Assembly (NCBI RefSeq): GCF_003573915.1
Contig: NZ_AP014608.1
Coordinates: 291,001-355,000 of the forward strand
Reading direction: 5' to 3'
Origin: Blattabacterium cuenoti STAT
GTDB lineage: Bacteria; Bacteroidota; Bacteroidia; Flavobacteriales; Blattabacteriaceae
Length of the DNA: 64,000 nucleotides
Shown here: positions 17,689 to 26,716 of the stretch, in pieces
Layout: every line of letters starts with the position of its first letter
Numbering within the stretch: the stretch's first letter is position 1
The notes under the pieces: model-generated
What the model was told of the DNA's origin: nothing
Database searches by the model: none
What the model saw: the letters and a program-made list of their open reading frames with translations, nothing else
Made by a program: the position numbers and the translations under genes

Positions 17689-18342
17689 TTAATATCCTAA
17701 TTTCATTCTATGAATAATTTCTTTTGGATTAGAATCCGAAAAAATAGTAGTTCCTACCACTAATATATCTGCTCCATTTTGAAATAATAAAGAAGAATTT
17801 TCTAAATTTATTCCTCCATCTACTTCTATAAGAGCGGAAGAATCTGTTTTTAAGATTAAATTCTTAATATCTTCTAATTTTTGATATGTTTTTTGAATGA
17901 ATTTTTGTCCGCTATAACCAGGGTTTACACTCATCAATAAAACAAAATCTATATCATTGATAATATCTTGTAAAAGAAAAACTGGAGTATGTGGATTCAC
18001 AGCTACACCTACTTTCATTCCATTTTTTTTAATAGAAAAAATTGTTTTGTTTAAATGAATGCAAGCTTCATAATGAATATGTAAATGATCAGCTCCACAA
18101 GCTTTTAACTGTTCTATATATTGTTCCGGTTGCAATATCATTAAATGTACATCCATAGGTTTATGTGCATATTTTTTTACATATTTGGTAAATAAAAACC
18201 CAAAAGAAATATTGGAAACAAAAGAAGAATCCATTATATCTATATGAAACCAGTCTGCCTCACTTTTATTCAACATTTCTATATCACGATATAAAAAAGC
18301 TAAATTGGATGAAAGTAAGGATGGAGCTATAATTTTTCTCAT
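17689..18342 (-). CDS. rpe: Ribulose-phosphate 3-epimerase
   Basis: TIM-barrel enzyme of the pentose phosphate pathway that interconverts ribulose-5-phosphate and xylulose-5-phosphate. Signatures are IIAPSLLSSNLAFL at the N-terminus, WFHIDIMDSSFV, MDVHLMI, LLMSVNPGYSGQKFI and VDGGIN, covering the two catalytic aspartates and the metal-binding histidines. It has 217 residues, full length. Eight bases separate it from dnaG downstream, so they are probably cotranscribed. Confidence 0.95.
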   Translation of the reverse strand: MRKIIAPSLLSSNLAFLYRDIEMLNKSEADWFHIDIMDSSFVSNISFGFLFTKYVKKYAHKPMDVHLMILQPEQYIEQLKACGADHLHIHYEACIHLNKTIFSIKKNGMKVGVAVNPHTPVFLLQDIINDIDFVLLMSVNPGYSGQKFIQKTYQKLEDIKNLILKTDSSALIEVDGGINLENSSLLFQNGADILVVGTTIFSDSNPKEIIHRMKLGY

Positions 18343-18423
18343 ATTTTTATTAAAATTATTAAAAGTAAACTAAGATTAGTTAGTTATTAAAATTTTTATA
18401 ATAAGTCTATTTGGATCTTGATT

Positions 18424-19224
18424 TTATGAAATCATAGTTTCACTAATTCCAGTATGAGAAAAACCTCCATCATGATATAAATTCTGCATGGTTACTTTTC
18501 TTGTTAAATCTGAAAAAAGTGTAATTATATAATTAGCGCAATCTTGTGCGGAAGCATTTCCTAACGGAGATATTTTGTCAGATAATGTTAAAAGTTGATC
18601 AAATCCTTTAATTGCTTTTGCTGCTCGTGTGATACTAGGAGACTGTGATACAGTATTGACCCTTACTTTTTCTTTGATTCCCCAATGATAACCAAAATTA
18701 CGTGTTATACTTTCTAAATAAGATTTATAATCTGACATATCACCATAATGTGGAAAAATTCGTTGAGAAGCAATATATGTTATAGCCACAATAGAACCCC
18801 ATTTATTCATCGCTTTTTTATTCCAAGCTGTTTGCATAATCTTATGAAAAGATACAGCAGATATTTCCCATCCTTTTCTCAGAAATTCATAATTTAAAGA
18901 AGGGTAAGTTAAACCTTTCCGTATATTTATGGACATAGCTATGGAATGTAATAAAAAATCTATTTTTCCTCCAAAATGATCTAATGTTTTTTCAAATAAA
19001 ATATTTAGATCTTGTATGGAAGTGGCATCTGCTGGAATTAGAATAGATTTCGTTTTATGAGATAATTCATAAATTTTGCCTATTCTTAAAGAGATAGGAG
19101 TGTTGGTTAATACAAAAGACGCTTTTTCTTCATAAGCACGTTCTGCTACTTTCCAAGCAATAGAATTTTCATCTAAAGCTCCAAATATAATTCCTTTTTT
19201 TCCTTTTAGTAGATTGTAAGACAT
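18424..19224 (-). CDS. fabI: Enoyl-(acyl carrier protein) reductase FabI
   Basis: NADH-dependent enoyl-ACP reductase, the last step of each fatty acid elongation cycle. It is an atypical short-chain dehydrogenase: nucleotide binding by GKKGIIFGALDENSIAWKVA at the N-terminus, HSIAMS in the middle, the Tyr-x6-Lys pair in the YGDMSDYKSYLES region, and RVNTVSQSPSITRAAKAI. It has 266 residues. It sits 15 bases after metK on the minus strand, so cotranscription is likely. Confidence 0.94.
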   Translation of the reverse strand: MSYNLLKGKKGIIFGALDENSIAWKVAERAYEEKASFVLTNTPISLRIGKIYELSHKTKSILIPADATSIQDLNILFEKTLDHFGGKIDFLLHSIAMSINIRKGLTYPSLNYEFLRKGWEISAVSFHKIMQTAWNKKAMNKWGSIVAITYIASQRIFPHYGDMSDYKSYLESITRNFGYHWGIKEKVRVNTVSQSPSITRAAKAIKGFDQLLTLSDKISPLGNASAQDCANYIITLFSDLTRKVTMQNLYHDGGFSHTGISETMIS

Positions 19225-19239
19225 AGTTAAAATTTTTAA

Positions 19240-20502
19240 CTAAAAATACCTATTTTTTGAAATATGAAATATATCCTTTATAATGGATAAATAATCCAAT
19301 TTTTCCCATGTGAAGAGTTCTACTTTTTGTTTTTTTTGTTTTCCTTCTATATCCAAGAAATACTTATCTACTTTTTTTGGCGTCCTTCCCATATGTCCAT
19401 ATACGGATGTTTCTTCATACATTGGCTGGCGTAATTTTAATCTTTTTTCTATAGCATAAGGACGTAAATCAAAAATTTTTTTTACATTCAACGCTATGTT
19501 TTCATTATCTATTTTTGATTTACCATAAGTATTAACGAAAATTCCTATAGGAGCTGAAATTCCTGCCGCATAAGCTATTTGTATTAACAATTCATCTGAA
19601 ATTCCTGATGCTACTAAGTTTTTTGCTATATGTCTAGCAGCATAAGCTCCAGCTCTATCCATTTTAGATGGGTCTTTTCCAGAAAAAGCCCCTCCTCCAT
19701 GAGATCCTCTTCCTCCATAAGTATCTACTATAATCTTTCTTCCAGTAACCCCAGTATCCCCATGAGGTCCTCCTGTAACAAATTTTCCTGTTGAATTAAT
19801 ATAATATTTTGTTTTATCCGTAAATAATTTTTTACCATTTTTTATATTATTCATTACTCTTGGTATAAGAATATTCTTGATATCATCAACTATACGTTTA
19901 TGCATTCTTTCTTTCGTATCAAATTCATCATGTTGAGTTGAAATAACAATAGTATGAATATGTACTGGGATATTATCGTTAGAATATTTTAAAGTTACTT
20001 GAGATTTTGCATCTGGACGTAAATAGGTCATTTTTTCTCCTTCATTTCTAAGAAATGAAAGTTCCCTTAATATATGATGTGAAATTTCTAATGATAGTGG
20101 CATATAATTTTCTGTTTCTTTTACAGCATAACCAAAAACAAAACATTGATCTCCAGATCCTTGTTCTTCTTTTTTTGATTTTTGAATTCCTTCCAATAGA
20201 TCCAAAGATTGTTCTTGAATAGAAGAAAGAACTCCACAAGAATCTGCATTGAATCTATATTCATTTTTATTATATCCTATTTTTCTGAGAATAGCGCGAG
20301 CTATTTTTTGAACATTAACCCAAGTCTTAGAATTAACTTCTCCAGCTAATATGATTTGTCCCGTGGTGACTAAAGTTTCTATAGCGACTTTTGCATCTGG
20401 ATCAAATGCTAAAAAATGATCTAATATAGAATCAGATATTTGATCTGAAATCTTATCAGGATGACCTTCTGAAACAGATTCGCTGGTAAATAAATAAGCC
20501 AT
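19240..20502 (-). CDS. metK: S-adenosylmethionine synthetase
   Basis: Makes SAM from methionine and ATP; SAM is needed by the many methyltransferases of this window (TrmD, RsmG, PrmC, MtaB). Signatures: FTSESVSEGHPDKISDQISD at the N-terminus, GSGDQCFVFGYA (GAGDQG-like), the glycine-rich loop GGAFSGKDPSKMDRAGAYAAR, and the intact C-terminus. It has 420 residues. No SAM riboswitch-like structure is seen in the short 31-base spacer to aroG/chorismate mutase upstream. Confidence 0.96.
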   Translation of the reverse strand: MAYLFTSESVSEGHPDKISDQISDSILDHFLAFDPDAKVAIETLVTTGQIILAGEVNSKTWVNVQKIARAILRKIGYNKNEYRFNADSCGVLSSIQEQSLDLLEGIQKSKKEEQGSGDQCFVFGYAVKETENYMPLSLEISHHILRELSFLRNEGEKMTYLRPDAKSQVTLKYSNDNIPVHIHTIVISTQHDEFDTKERMHKRIVDDIKNILIPRVMNNIKNGKKLFTDKTKYYINSTGKFVTGGPHGDTGVTGRKIIVDTYGGRGSHGGGAFSGKDPSKMDRAGAYAARHIAKNLVASGISDELLIQIAYAAGISAPIGIFVNTYGKSKIDNENIALNVKKIFDLRPYAIEKRLKLRQPMYEETSVYGHMGRTPKKVDKYFLDIEGKQKKQKVELFTWEKLDYLSIIKDIFHISKNRYF

Positions 20503-20533
20503 TTTTAGGAAGGACTAATAAGTATATTTATTA

Positions 20534-21613
20534 TTATTGGATTTGATTTTGAATTTTAACAGATTCTTGATGTAACAACTGAAAAAATTCTTCAAGAAAT
20601 TTTTCAGAAATCCCTAATTTTTTACCAAAATTCATAGATTTTTTCATAATATCTTTCCATCTATTAGGTTGAAGGATAGCAATATCTGAAGATTTTTTCA
20701 ATGTTCCTAATTTTTTTGAAATGTTCATTCTCTCTGCTAAAAGCGTAATAAGATTTTCATCTAGTTCATCGATTAAAATTCTGAAAGAATCTAATAAATG
20801 TTTTTGACTTTTTTGATCACATTTTTCGATATATGTTAATTGTTTTAACATTTCAAAAAGATTTTCTGGAGTGATTTGTTGTTTAGCATCGCTCCAAGCC
20901 TGATTAGGATCACAATGACTTTCTATCATTAATCCTTCATATTGAAAATGATAAGCTTTTTTTGCTATATCCAAAATTCCTTCTTTATTTCCACAAATAT
21001 GTGAAGGATCACATAGAATAGGAATTTTAGGAAGAAGCCTCCTAAAATTTAATAAAAGATTCCAATTAGGTTGATTACGATATCTTGAATTTTTATAGGT
21101 GTAGAAACCACGGTGTATGACGCCTAATTTTCTAATTCCTTTCCCCGATAAACGTTCTAAAGCTCCTATCCATAATTCTATATCAGGATGAATTGGGTTT
21201 TTCACTAAAATAATTTTATTATTTTCTTCTTCCAAAGCATCCGCTATTTCTTGAATGATAAAAGGACTCGACGTGCTCCTAGCTCCTATCCAAAGGATAT
21301 CTATTCCAAAAGAAATGGCTAATTTTACATGTTCTGCATTTGCTATCTCTGTAGCTACCATTAATCCCGTACTCTTTTTAACTTTACGTAGCCATTCTAA
21401 CCCCTCCTTTCCAACTCCTTCAAAATTATTGGGTTTTGTTCTAGGTTTCCATATTCCAGCTCTAAATCCTTGAACATAGGAAGAATTCAATCTTTTGGCT
21501 GTTTCTAATATTTGTCGTTCACTTTCTGCACTACAAGGACCAGATATAATGAAAGGATGATTCCATGCATCAATCCAAGTTCTGTCGATATTATTATTTA
21601 ATTTATCCATCAC
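20534..21613 (-). CDS. Bifunctional DAHP synthase / chorismate mutase
   Basis: The N-terminal 260 residues are a type I-beta (KDO8PS-like) 3-deoxy-D-arabino-heptulosonate 7-phosphate synthase, with ISGPCSAES, FRAGIWKPRTKP, GARSTSSP, KNPIHPD and LCDPSHICG. The last 90 residues are an AroQ-type chorismate mutase (RILIDELDENLITLLAERM and following helices). The protein thus starts the shikimate pathway and also makes prephenate for pheA and tyrA. At 359 residues it has the usual Bacteroidota length for this fusion. The mutase domain often acts as the allosteric sensor in such fusions, but this cannot be seen here. It is the last gene of the pheA cluster, 12 bases after tyrA. Confidence 0.92.
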   Translation of the reverse strand: MMDKLNNNIDRTWIDAWNHPFIISGPCSAESERQILETAKRLNSSYVQGFRAGIWKPRTKPNNFEGVGKEGLEWLRKVKKSTGLMVATEIANAEHVKLAISFGIDILWIGARSTSSPFIIQEIADALEEENNKIILVKNPIHPDIELWIGALERLSGKGIRKLGVIHRGFYTYKNSRYRNQPNWNLLLNFRRLLPKIPILCDPSHICGNKEGILDIAKKAYHFQYEGLMIESHCDPNQAWSDAKQQITPENLFEMLKQLTYIEKCDQKSQKHLLDSFRILIDELDENLITLLAERMNISKKLGTLKKSSDIAILQPNRWKDIMKKSMNFGKKLGISEKFLEEFFQLLHQESVKIQNQIQ

Positions 21614-21625
21614 AATACATCTAAT

Positions 21626-22477
21626 TTACACATATTTTTTATCTTTTATGTCGTTTGCTTTTTTCATATATTGATCTATTTTATAAAGTTTTTGGTCTAT
21701 TAAATGATTACGAAATTTATTTAAACAATCAATATAAAAATCTATAGATTGAATCAGATTTTCTTTATTCGAAATAAAAATAGGTAACCATGTTTCAGGC
21801 TTACTTTTCGCTAAACGTGTAGTTGAATCTAATCCACTTCCCATCATATTATGAAAAAATTTTTTTTTATTTTTAAATTTTTTTAAAACTGTATTAGCTA
21901 AAGCGAAGGAAACTACATGAGGTAAATGAGAGATATAAGCAATATATAAATCATGTTCTTGAGAAGTCATATAAATCATACGCATTTTCATCATAGAATA
22001 GATTTTATTAACAACCGATATTGCATCTGGAGCACTAAATTCAGAATCACAAATAATGCATTTTTTTTGATAAAACAAATCAGAATCAGCTGAAATAGGT
22101 CCAGAATTTTCAATTCCTGCAATCGGATGTGTCGCTACAAAACGATTTCTTTTAGGATGAGAAGAAATCCTATTACAAATAGGATATTTTGTAGATCCAG
22201 TGTCTAAAATGACTGTATCCGTACTGATTTTATTCAAAATACTTGGAAGTATTTTTTCTATTCCATCTACAGGAATAGATAAAACAATAACTGAAGATTG
22301 CAAGATAAGATCTTGTAAAGGAATTATCTCATCTACGATTCCAAGTTTTACAGCATGTAAAGCATTTTCTTGATTAGAATCTGTTCCTATAAATCTATCT
22401 CCAAAATTTGATTTTTTCAATCCTAAACCAATAGACCCTCCAATCAATCCTAATCCTATTATTCCAATGATATTCAT
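21626..22477 (-). CDS. tyrA: Prephenate dehydrogenase
   Basis: NAD-dependent oxidative decarboxylation of prephenate to 4-hydroxyphenylpyruvate, for tyrosine. The dinucleotide fold starts IGIIGLGLIGGSIGLGL; further marks are ATHPIAGIENSGP and SHLPHVVSFALAN, with catalytic histidines. It has 283 residues and lacks a C-terminal ACT domain, so there is no obvious tyrosine-sensing part. It overlaps the upstream aminotransferase gene by four bases (translational coupling). Confidence 0.92.
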   Translation of the reverse strand: MNIIGIIGLGLIGGSIGLGLKKSNFGDRFIGTDSNQENALHAVKLGIVDEIIPLQDLILQSSVIVLSIPVDGIEKILPSILNKISTDTVILDTGSTKYPICNRISSHPKRNRFVATHPIAGIENSGPISADSDLFYQKKCIICDSEFSAPDAISVVNKIYSMMKMRMIYMTSQEHDLYIAYISHLPHVVSFALANTVLKKFKNKKKFFHNMMGSGLDSTTRLAKSKPETWLPIFISNKENLIQSIDFYIDCLNKFRNHLIDQKLYKIDQYMKKANDIKDKKYV

Positions 22478-23613
22478 GAAAAAATTCTATTTTTTGCCTC
22501 TTCCAAAATATTTATTGGACAACACATAGAAAACCTTACATATCCTTTCCCATTATGACCAAACACTCTTCCAGGTGTCACAAATATGTGATAATTTTTT
22601 AGGAACTGTTCTGACCATATTTGATCATTATTTTCTGAGTCAGTTATTTTTGCCCAAACAAATATTCCAGAACTATTTTTTTCATATTTTAAATTGAAAA
22701 AATCACATATATCCCATAGAATTTTTCTTCGTTTAAAATATTCTATATTAAGGCCTTCAATCCATTTTAAATCATGATTCATGGCTTCTATAGCTCCAAT
22801 TTGGATGGGATAATACATACCAGAATCCATTTGACTTTTTATTTTCAATATATTATGAATAAATTTTTTTTTTCCTATGACCATTCCAACACGCCATCCA
22901 GGCATATTATAATTTTTACTTAGAGAATTCAATTCCAAAGCTATATCTTTAGCTCCTTTTATATTAAAAATACTGAAAGAACGTTCCTCATTCAATATCA
23001 AACTATAAGGATTATCATGAACGAGTAATACATGATTTTTTTTCGCAAAAAAAACAATTTTTTCTAATTCTTCAAAAGAAATCGTTGCCCCCGTAGGCAT
23101 ATGAGGGTAATTTATCCACATTATTTTTGCCTTTGATAATTTTTCCAAATTAGGAATCCAATTTTCATTTTCATAAAGATCATAATAAACGATTTTTGCT
23201 TCCAAAAGTTTTGATATAGAGGAATAAGTAGGATATCCAGGATCTGGAATTAAAACCTCGTCTCCTTTATCTAAATAAGACATACTTATATGCATAATTC
23301 CTTCTTTAGAACCCATTAATGGTAAAATTTCATTTTCAGGATCGACATCGACTTGATATACTTTTTTATACCAATTAGAAATAGCATTTCGTAATGCATC
23401 TATCCCAATGTAACTTTGATAAGTATTAGCATTCTTTAATTCTGACGCTTGTTTCATTTTTTGTATGACACCATATGGAGGAAAAAGATCAGGATTTCCA
23501 ATTCCTAAATTAATGATATTCAATCCATTTTTTTTAAGATTTTTAATTTCCTTCATTTTTTCTGAAAAAAAATATTCCGATATTTGATGCGTTCTTTTTG
23601 CTTCTACAATCAT
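22474..23613 (-). CDS. Aminotransferase class I/II, probably aromatic
   Basis: Fold-type I PLP aminotransferase of 379 residues, with NLGIGNPDLFPP, GSKEGIMHI, the INYPHMPTGAT loop, LLVHDNPYSLI and the lysine-containing LNSLSKNYNMPGWRVGM. Its place between pheA and tyrA, with overlaps of one and four bases, points to transamination of phenylpyruvate and 4-hydroxyphenylpyruvate to Phe and Tyr. Family relatives include the LL-diaminopimelate and aspartate aminotransferases, and a second role in lysine synthesis is possible. The substrate is inferred from context only. A T10 run at 22864-22873 is read in frame. Confidence 0.85.
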   Translation of the reverse strand: MIVEAKRTHQISEYFFSEKMKEIKNLKKNGLNIINLGIGNPDLFPPYGVIQKMKQASELKNANTYQSYIGIDALRNAISNWYKKVYQVDVDPENEILPLMGSKEGIMHISMSYLDKGDEVLIPDPGYPTYSSISKLLEAKIVYYDLYENENWIPNLEKLSKAKIMWINYPHMPTGATISFEELEKIVFFAKKNHVLLVHDNPYSLILNEERSFSIFNIKGAKDIALELNSLSKNYNMPGWRVGMVIGKKKFIHNILKIKSQMDSGMYYPIQIGAIEAMNHDLKWIEGLNIEYFKRRKILWDICDFFNLKYEKNSSGIFVWAKITDSENNDQIWSEQFLKNYHIFVTPGRVFGHNGKGYVRFSMCCPINILEEAKNRIFS

Positions 23614-24449
23614 TAGGATCTAATTCTACCATTTTTATATTCCCCCATAATAGACAATTGATAAAGACAAGGAATTTTTTGTATTTTTTTTTTCATTTTT
23701 TCATAATCTCTTATATTATTGAATATAATATCCACATAAAATGAATATTCCCAAGGTCTTTGTATAATAGGAATGGATTGTATTTTCGTCATGTTAATTC
23801 CAAGACTAGATATAAGACTCAATATCTGAGATAAACTACCAGTAGTATGCAATATATTAAATTTTAATGAAGCTTTATTGAAAGAATCATTCTTTTGTTT
23901 AGAATAATTTTTAATAATGAAAAATCTGGTAAAATTACTTTTAATAGTTTGTATATTATTAAAAATGATCTCCAGCCCATATTCTTGAGCTGCATTTTCA
24001 GACGCGATCGCGGCTAACCCTTTCTTTTTGTATATAGAAATATATTTAGCTGCCGAAGCTGTATCCGAATATTCGGATATTTTTATGTAAGGATGTGTTT
24101 CTATGAACGATTTACATTGTAAAATTGCCATATAATGAGAATATATCTCCTTAATATCTTCTATATTTTGTCCGGGATAAGCCATAAGATGATGTTGGAT
24201 TAGCATATACACCTCTCCCACTATTTTTAGTTTATATTCAGATAAAAGACTGTAATTCGTCAATATTGTTCCCGCTATGGTATTTTCTATCGCCATAACT
24301 CCAATATCTACGTTAGATTCTGCAACAGAAACAGCCAATTCCCTAAAAGAAGAACATTCCATTAACTTATAATTACATCCTTCAAAATATTTGGAAACAG
24401 CTGCATGATGAAAACACCCTTTAACCCCTTGTATCGCTATTTTTTTCAT
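23613..24449 (-). CDS. pheA: Prephenate dehydratase
   Basis: Converts prephenate to phenylpyruvate. I start it at ATG 24449 (MKKIAIQGVKGCFHHAA), the usual family beginning, rather than at a far upstream GTG that would add 42 residues of promoter-leader sequence. Catalytic marks are GVMAIENTIAGTI and NFTRFFII (the TRF motif). The C-terminal ACT domain is present, but the phenylalanine-sensing motifs read GSLS and QSIP instead of GALV and ESRP. It has 278 residues and no chorismate mutase domain; that activity is in the DAHP synthase fusion downstream. It is the first gene of the aromatic cluster. Confidence 0.92.
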   Translation of the reverse strand: MKKIAIQGVKGCFHHAAVSKYFEGCNYKLMECSSFRELAVSVAESNVDIGVMAIENTIAGTILTNYSLLSEYKLKIVGEVYMLIQHHLMAYPGQNIEDIKEIYSHYMAILQCKSFIETHPYIKISEYSDTASAAKYISIYKKKGLAAIASENAAQEYGLEIIFNNIQTIKSNFTRFFIIKNYSKQKNDSFNKASLKFNILHTTGSLSQILSLISSLGINMTKIQSIPIIQRPWEYSFYVDIIFNNIRDYEKMKKKIQKIPCLYQLSIMGEYKNGRIRS

Positions 24450-24454
24450 GAAAC

Positions 24455-24479
24455 AAAAAAAAAGATGGAAAACCCCATC
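24455..24479 (-). promoter_or_regulatory. Terminator-like hairpin in the pheA leader (candidate attenuator)
   Basis: On the minus strand, GATGG at 24479-24475 and CCATC at 24468-24464 pair around a six-base loop (GGTTTT), and nine T residues follow directly (24463-24455). This is the layout of an intrinsic terminator, placed between the pheA promoter and the pheA ATG. The stem is only five base pairs and there is no room for a leader peptide, so regulation is a guess. Confidence 0.4.
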
Positions 24480-24501
24480 AGTAGAGCGAAAAAATATGAA
24501 A

Positions 24502-24532
24502 CAAATATAAAAAATTATTCTATTTTTTACAA
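24502..24532 (-). promoter_or_regulatory. Bacteroidetes -33/-7 promoter for pheA cluster
   Basis: On the minus strand, TTG at 24532-24530, then 20 bases, then TATATTTG at 24509-24502, an exact match to TTG-N20-TAnnTTTG. It is 52 bases upstream of the pheA ATG and upstream of the leader hairpin. Confidence 0.6.
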
Positions 24533-24629
24533 TTTTTTCACAATGAAAATGATCCAATATGAATAGACACACCAAAAAGAAGAAAACGGTTAACTTTATT
24601 TTTTTATATTTCTACTATTCTATTTTATT

Positions 24630-25970
24630 ATGCAAAATAAAAAATCTTCTATAGGATGGAGGAATGAAAACAAACGCCCTTCTCTTTCGGAAGTTTTTTC
24701 TTCCGTTTCTGTTCCTAAACAAAAAGGAATATGGAAAAAACTTTTTGCTTTTACTGGTCCAGGTTTATTAATTGCTGTAGGATATATGGATCCAGGAAAT
24801 TGGGCTACAGATATTTCTGGAGGGGCTCAATTTGGTTATATGCTTTTATCCGTTATTTTTATATCCAATTTTTTCGCTATTATTTTGCAATATTTGGCTT
24901 TAAAATTAGGAATTGTTTGTGAAAGAGATTTAGCACAAGCTTGTAGAGATCATTATTCACCCTTGATTAGTTTTCTATTATGGATTTTATGTGAAATAGC
25001 TATTGCAGCTTGTGATTTAGCTGAAATTATTGGTTCTGTATTAGCCTTAAAATTACTTTTCGGAATTCCTATGACATGGGGTGTATTAATTACAGTTATA
25101 GATGTTTTTATTATTCTATTTTTCCAATATAAAGGGTTTAGATATATTGAAAGTGTAGTAGCAGCTTTAATTTTTACAATTTTAATTTGTTTTAGTTTTG
25201 AAATTATTAGTTCAAAACCTGAAATTTTTCTCATATTAAAAGGAATTATTCCCAATCCTGAAATTATAAAAAATTCGCATTCTTTTTATATCTCTATAGG
25301 AATATTAGGAGCAACAGTCATGCCTCATAATCTCTATCTTCATTCCAGTATTATACAAACTAGAGATTACCCACGGACTATTGAAGGAAAAAAAATGGCT
25401 ATAAAATATGCGACTATAGACAGTACCTTATCGTTGTCTTTAGCTTTTTTTATCAATGCATCGATATTAATCATATCGGCAGCTACTTTTCATAAAAGTG
25501 GATATACAGAAATTGCAGATATTATGGATGCACACAAACTTTTAATTCCTATATTAGGTTCTAGTCTATCTGGAATTTTTTTTGCATTAGCTTTACTAGC
25601 ATCAGGTCAAAATTCAACATTAACTGGAACTCTAGCTGGACAAATAGTAATGGAAGGGTTTCTTAATATAAAATTTAAACCTTGGATTCGAAGATTAATA
25701 ACGAGACTTATAGCTATTGTTCCTGCTATGATTGCCTCTATTGTTTATGGAGAAAAAGGAACAGCGAAATTATTAATAATTAGTCAAATTATTTTATCAA
25801 TTCAACTAAGTTTTGCTATTGTTCCATTAGTTAACTTTACAGGCGATTCTAAAAAAATGGGGCCATTTGTCAATGGTGCGATTTTAAAAATATCATCTTG
25901 GTTGATTACCATCATCATAATATTTCTAAATTTATTTTTAATATATAATACTTTATTGGGAAGAAGATGA
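24630..25970 (+). CDS. mntH: Nramp-family divalent metal (Mn/Fe) transporter MntH
   Basis: Proton-coupled importer of Mn2+ and Fe2+ in the inner membrane. The metal-binding DPGN of helix 1 (GYMDPGNWATDI) and the MPHNLYLHS motif of helix 6 are intact, the methionine being typical of transition-metal selectivity. About eleven hydrophobic segments in 446 residues, a full-length carrier. The last 18 bases overlap the 3' end of rplI on the other strand. No metal-responsive regulator site is recognisable. The gene stands alone on the plus strand. Confidence 0.94.
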   Translation: MQNKKSSIGWRNENKRPSLSEVFSSVSVPKQKGIWKKLFAFTGPGLLIAVGYMDPGNWATDISGGAQFGYMLLSVIFISNFFAIILQYLALKLGIVCERDLAQACRDHYSPLISFLLWILCEIAIAACDLAEIIGSVLALKLLFGIPMTWGVLITVIDVFIILFFQYKGFRYIESVVAALIFTILICFSFEIISSKPEIFLILKGIIPNPEIIKNSHSFYISIGILGATVMPHNLYLHSSIIQTRDYPRTIEGKKMAIKYATIDSTLSLSLAFFINASILIISAATFHKSGYTEIADIMDAHKLLIPILGSSLSGIFFALALLASGQNSTLTGTLAGQIVMEGFLNIKFKPWIRRLITRLIAIVPAMIASIVYGEKGTAKLLIISQIILSIQLSFAIVPLVNFTGDSKKMGPFVNGAILKISSWLITIIIIFLNLFLIYNTLLGRR

Positions 25971-26411
25971 TAATACTTCAAAATTTAACGTAAATTCTCG
26001 TTTTAGATGTAATCGTATTTTTGCCTGATGTCTTCCTATTGTTTTAATAACTTTATTTCCAGGAATTCTAATAAATCTTTTATCTATAAAAATTCCTTCT
26101 TTATTCAAAATTTTCATAAGGTATTGATTATTAATCGAACCAAAAAATTTTCCTCCTTTACCTACCTTTACTGGTATTTTAATAGTTAATTTTCTTAATT
26201 TATCTTCTATTTCTTTCGATTGTTTAATTAAAAAATGTTCTTTTTTCGAACGTTGTTTCAATATTTCATGAGTATTTTTTATAGTTCCAGGCAGTGCTAA
26301 AACAGCATATCCTTTAGGAATGAGATAGTTTCTAGCATAACCAGGTTTTACATCTAATTCATCATATTGAAACCCTAAATTTTCTATGTCTTTTTTTAGG
26401 AGAATTTTCAT
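25953..26411 (-). CDS. rplI: 50S ribosomal protein L9
   Basis: Large-subunit protein L9: N-terminal domain with MKILLKKDIENLG and VKPGYARNYLIPKGYA, a long connecting helix (residues 40-75), and the C-terminal domain with GSINNQYLMKIL. It has 152 residues, full length. It is the last gene of rpsF-rpsR-rplI, two bases after rpsR. Its C-terminal 18 bases overlap the convergent mntH. Confidence 0.96.
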   Translation of the reverse strand: MKILLKKDIENLGFQYDELDVKPGYARNYLIPKGYAVLALPGTIKNTHEILKQRSKKEHFLIKQSKEIEDKLRKLTIKIPVKVGKGGKFFGSINNQYLMKILNKEGIFIDKRFIRIPGNKVIKTIGRHQAKIRLHLKREFTLNFEVLSSSSQ

Positions 26412-26413
26412 AT

Positions 26414-26716
26414 TTATCTTAAATCATCTGTAACAAAAGGTAAAAGTCCAATTTGCCTACATCTTTTAATAGCTGCATTTAATTTATTCTGATACTTTTG
26501 TAAAGTACCTGTAATACGACGAGGTAAAATTTTTCCTTGTGCATTCAGAAATTTTATTAAAAACATAGGATCTTTATAATCTATATATTTAATATTATTT
26601 TTTTCAAAAAAACAATATTTTTTTTCTACTTTAGTTTCTATTTTTATAGGAGATAAATATCTTAATTCATTATCTACTGTTTTTTTTTCATGTTGATGGC
26701 TTTCCTCTAAAATCAT
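26414..26716 (-). CDS. rpsR: 30S ribosomal protein S18
   Basis: Small-subunit protein S18. The conserved core is YIDYKDPMFLIKFLNAQGKILPRRITGT followed in parts by KYQNKLNAAIKRCRQIGLLPF (about residues 43-95). An N-terminal lysine/glutamate-rich extension brings it to 100 residues. Its start overlaps the rpsF stop by four bases. S18 and S6 bind 16S rRNA as a pair, consistent with adjacent genes. Confidence 0.95.
   Translation of the reverse strand: MILEESHQHEKKTVDNELRYLSPIKIETKVEKKYCFFEKNNIKYIDYKDPMFLIKFLNAQGKILPRRITGTLQKYQNKLNAAIKRCRQIGLLPFVTDDLR

Noticed and set aside
18368..18381. Palindrome AACTAAGATTAGTT between fabI and rpe
   Set aside because: Short stem with a tiny loop and no continuous T run on the minus strand; left out as a terminator.
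19226..19240. Palindrome GTTAAAATTTTTAAC between metK and fabI
   Set aside because: Only A/T pairs apart from its ends and no T run after it; not good enough for a terminator or operator.
24953..25255. 100-codon open frame antisense to mntH
   Set aside because: Its composition mirrors the mntH codons and it has no start context or known motif; mntH is complete on the other strand.
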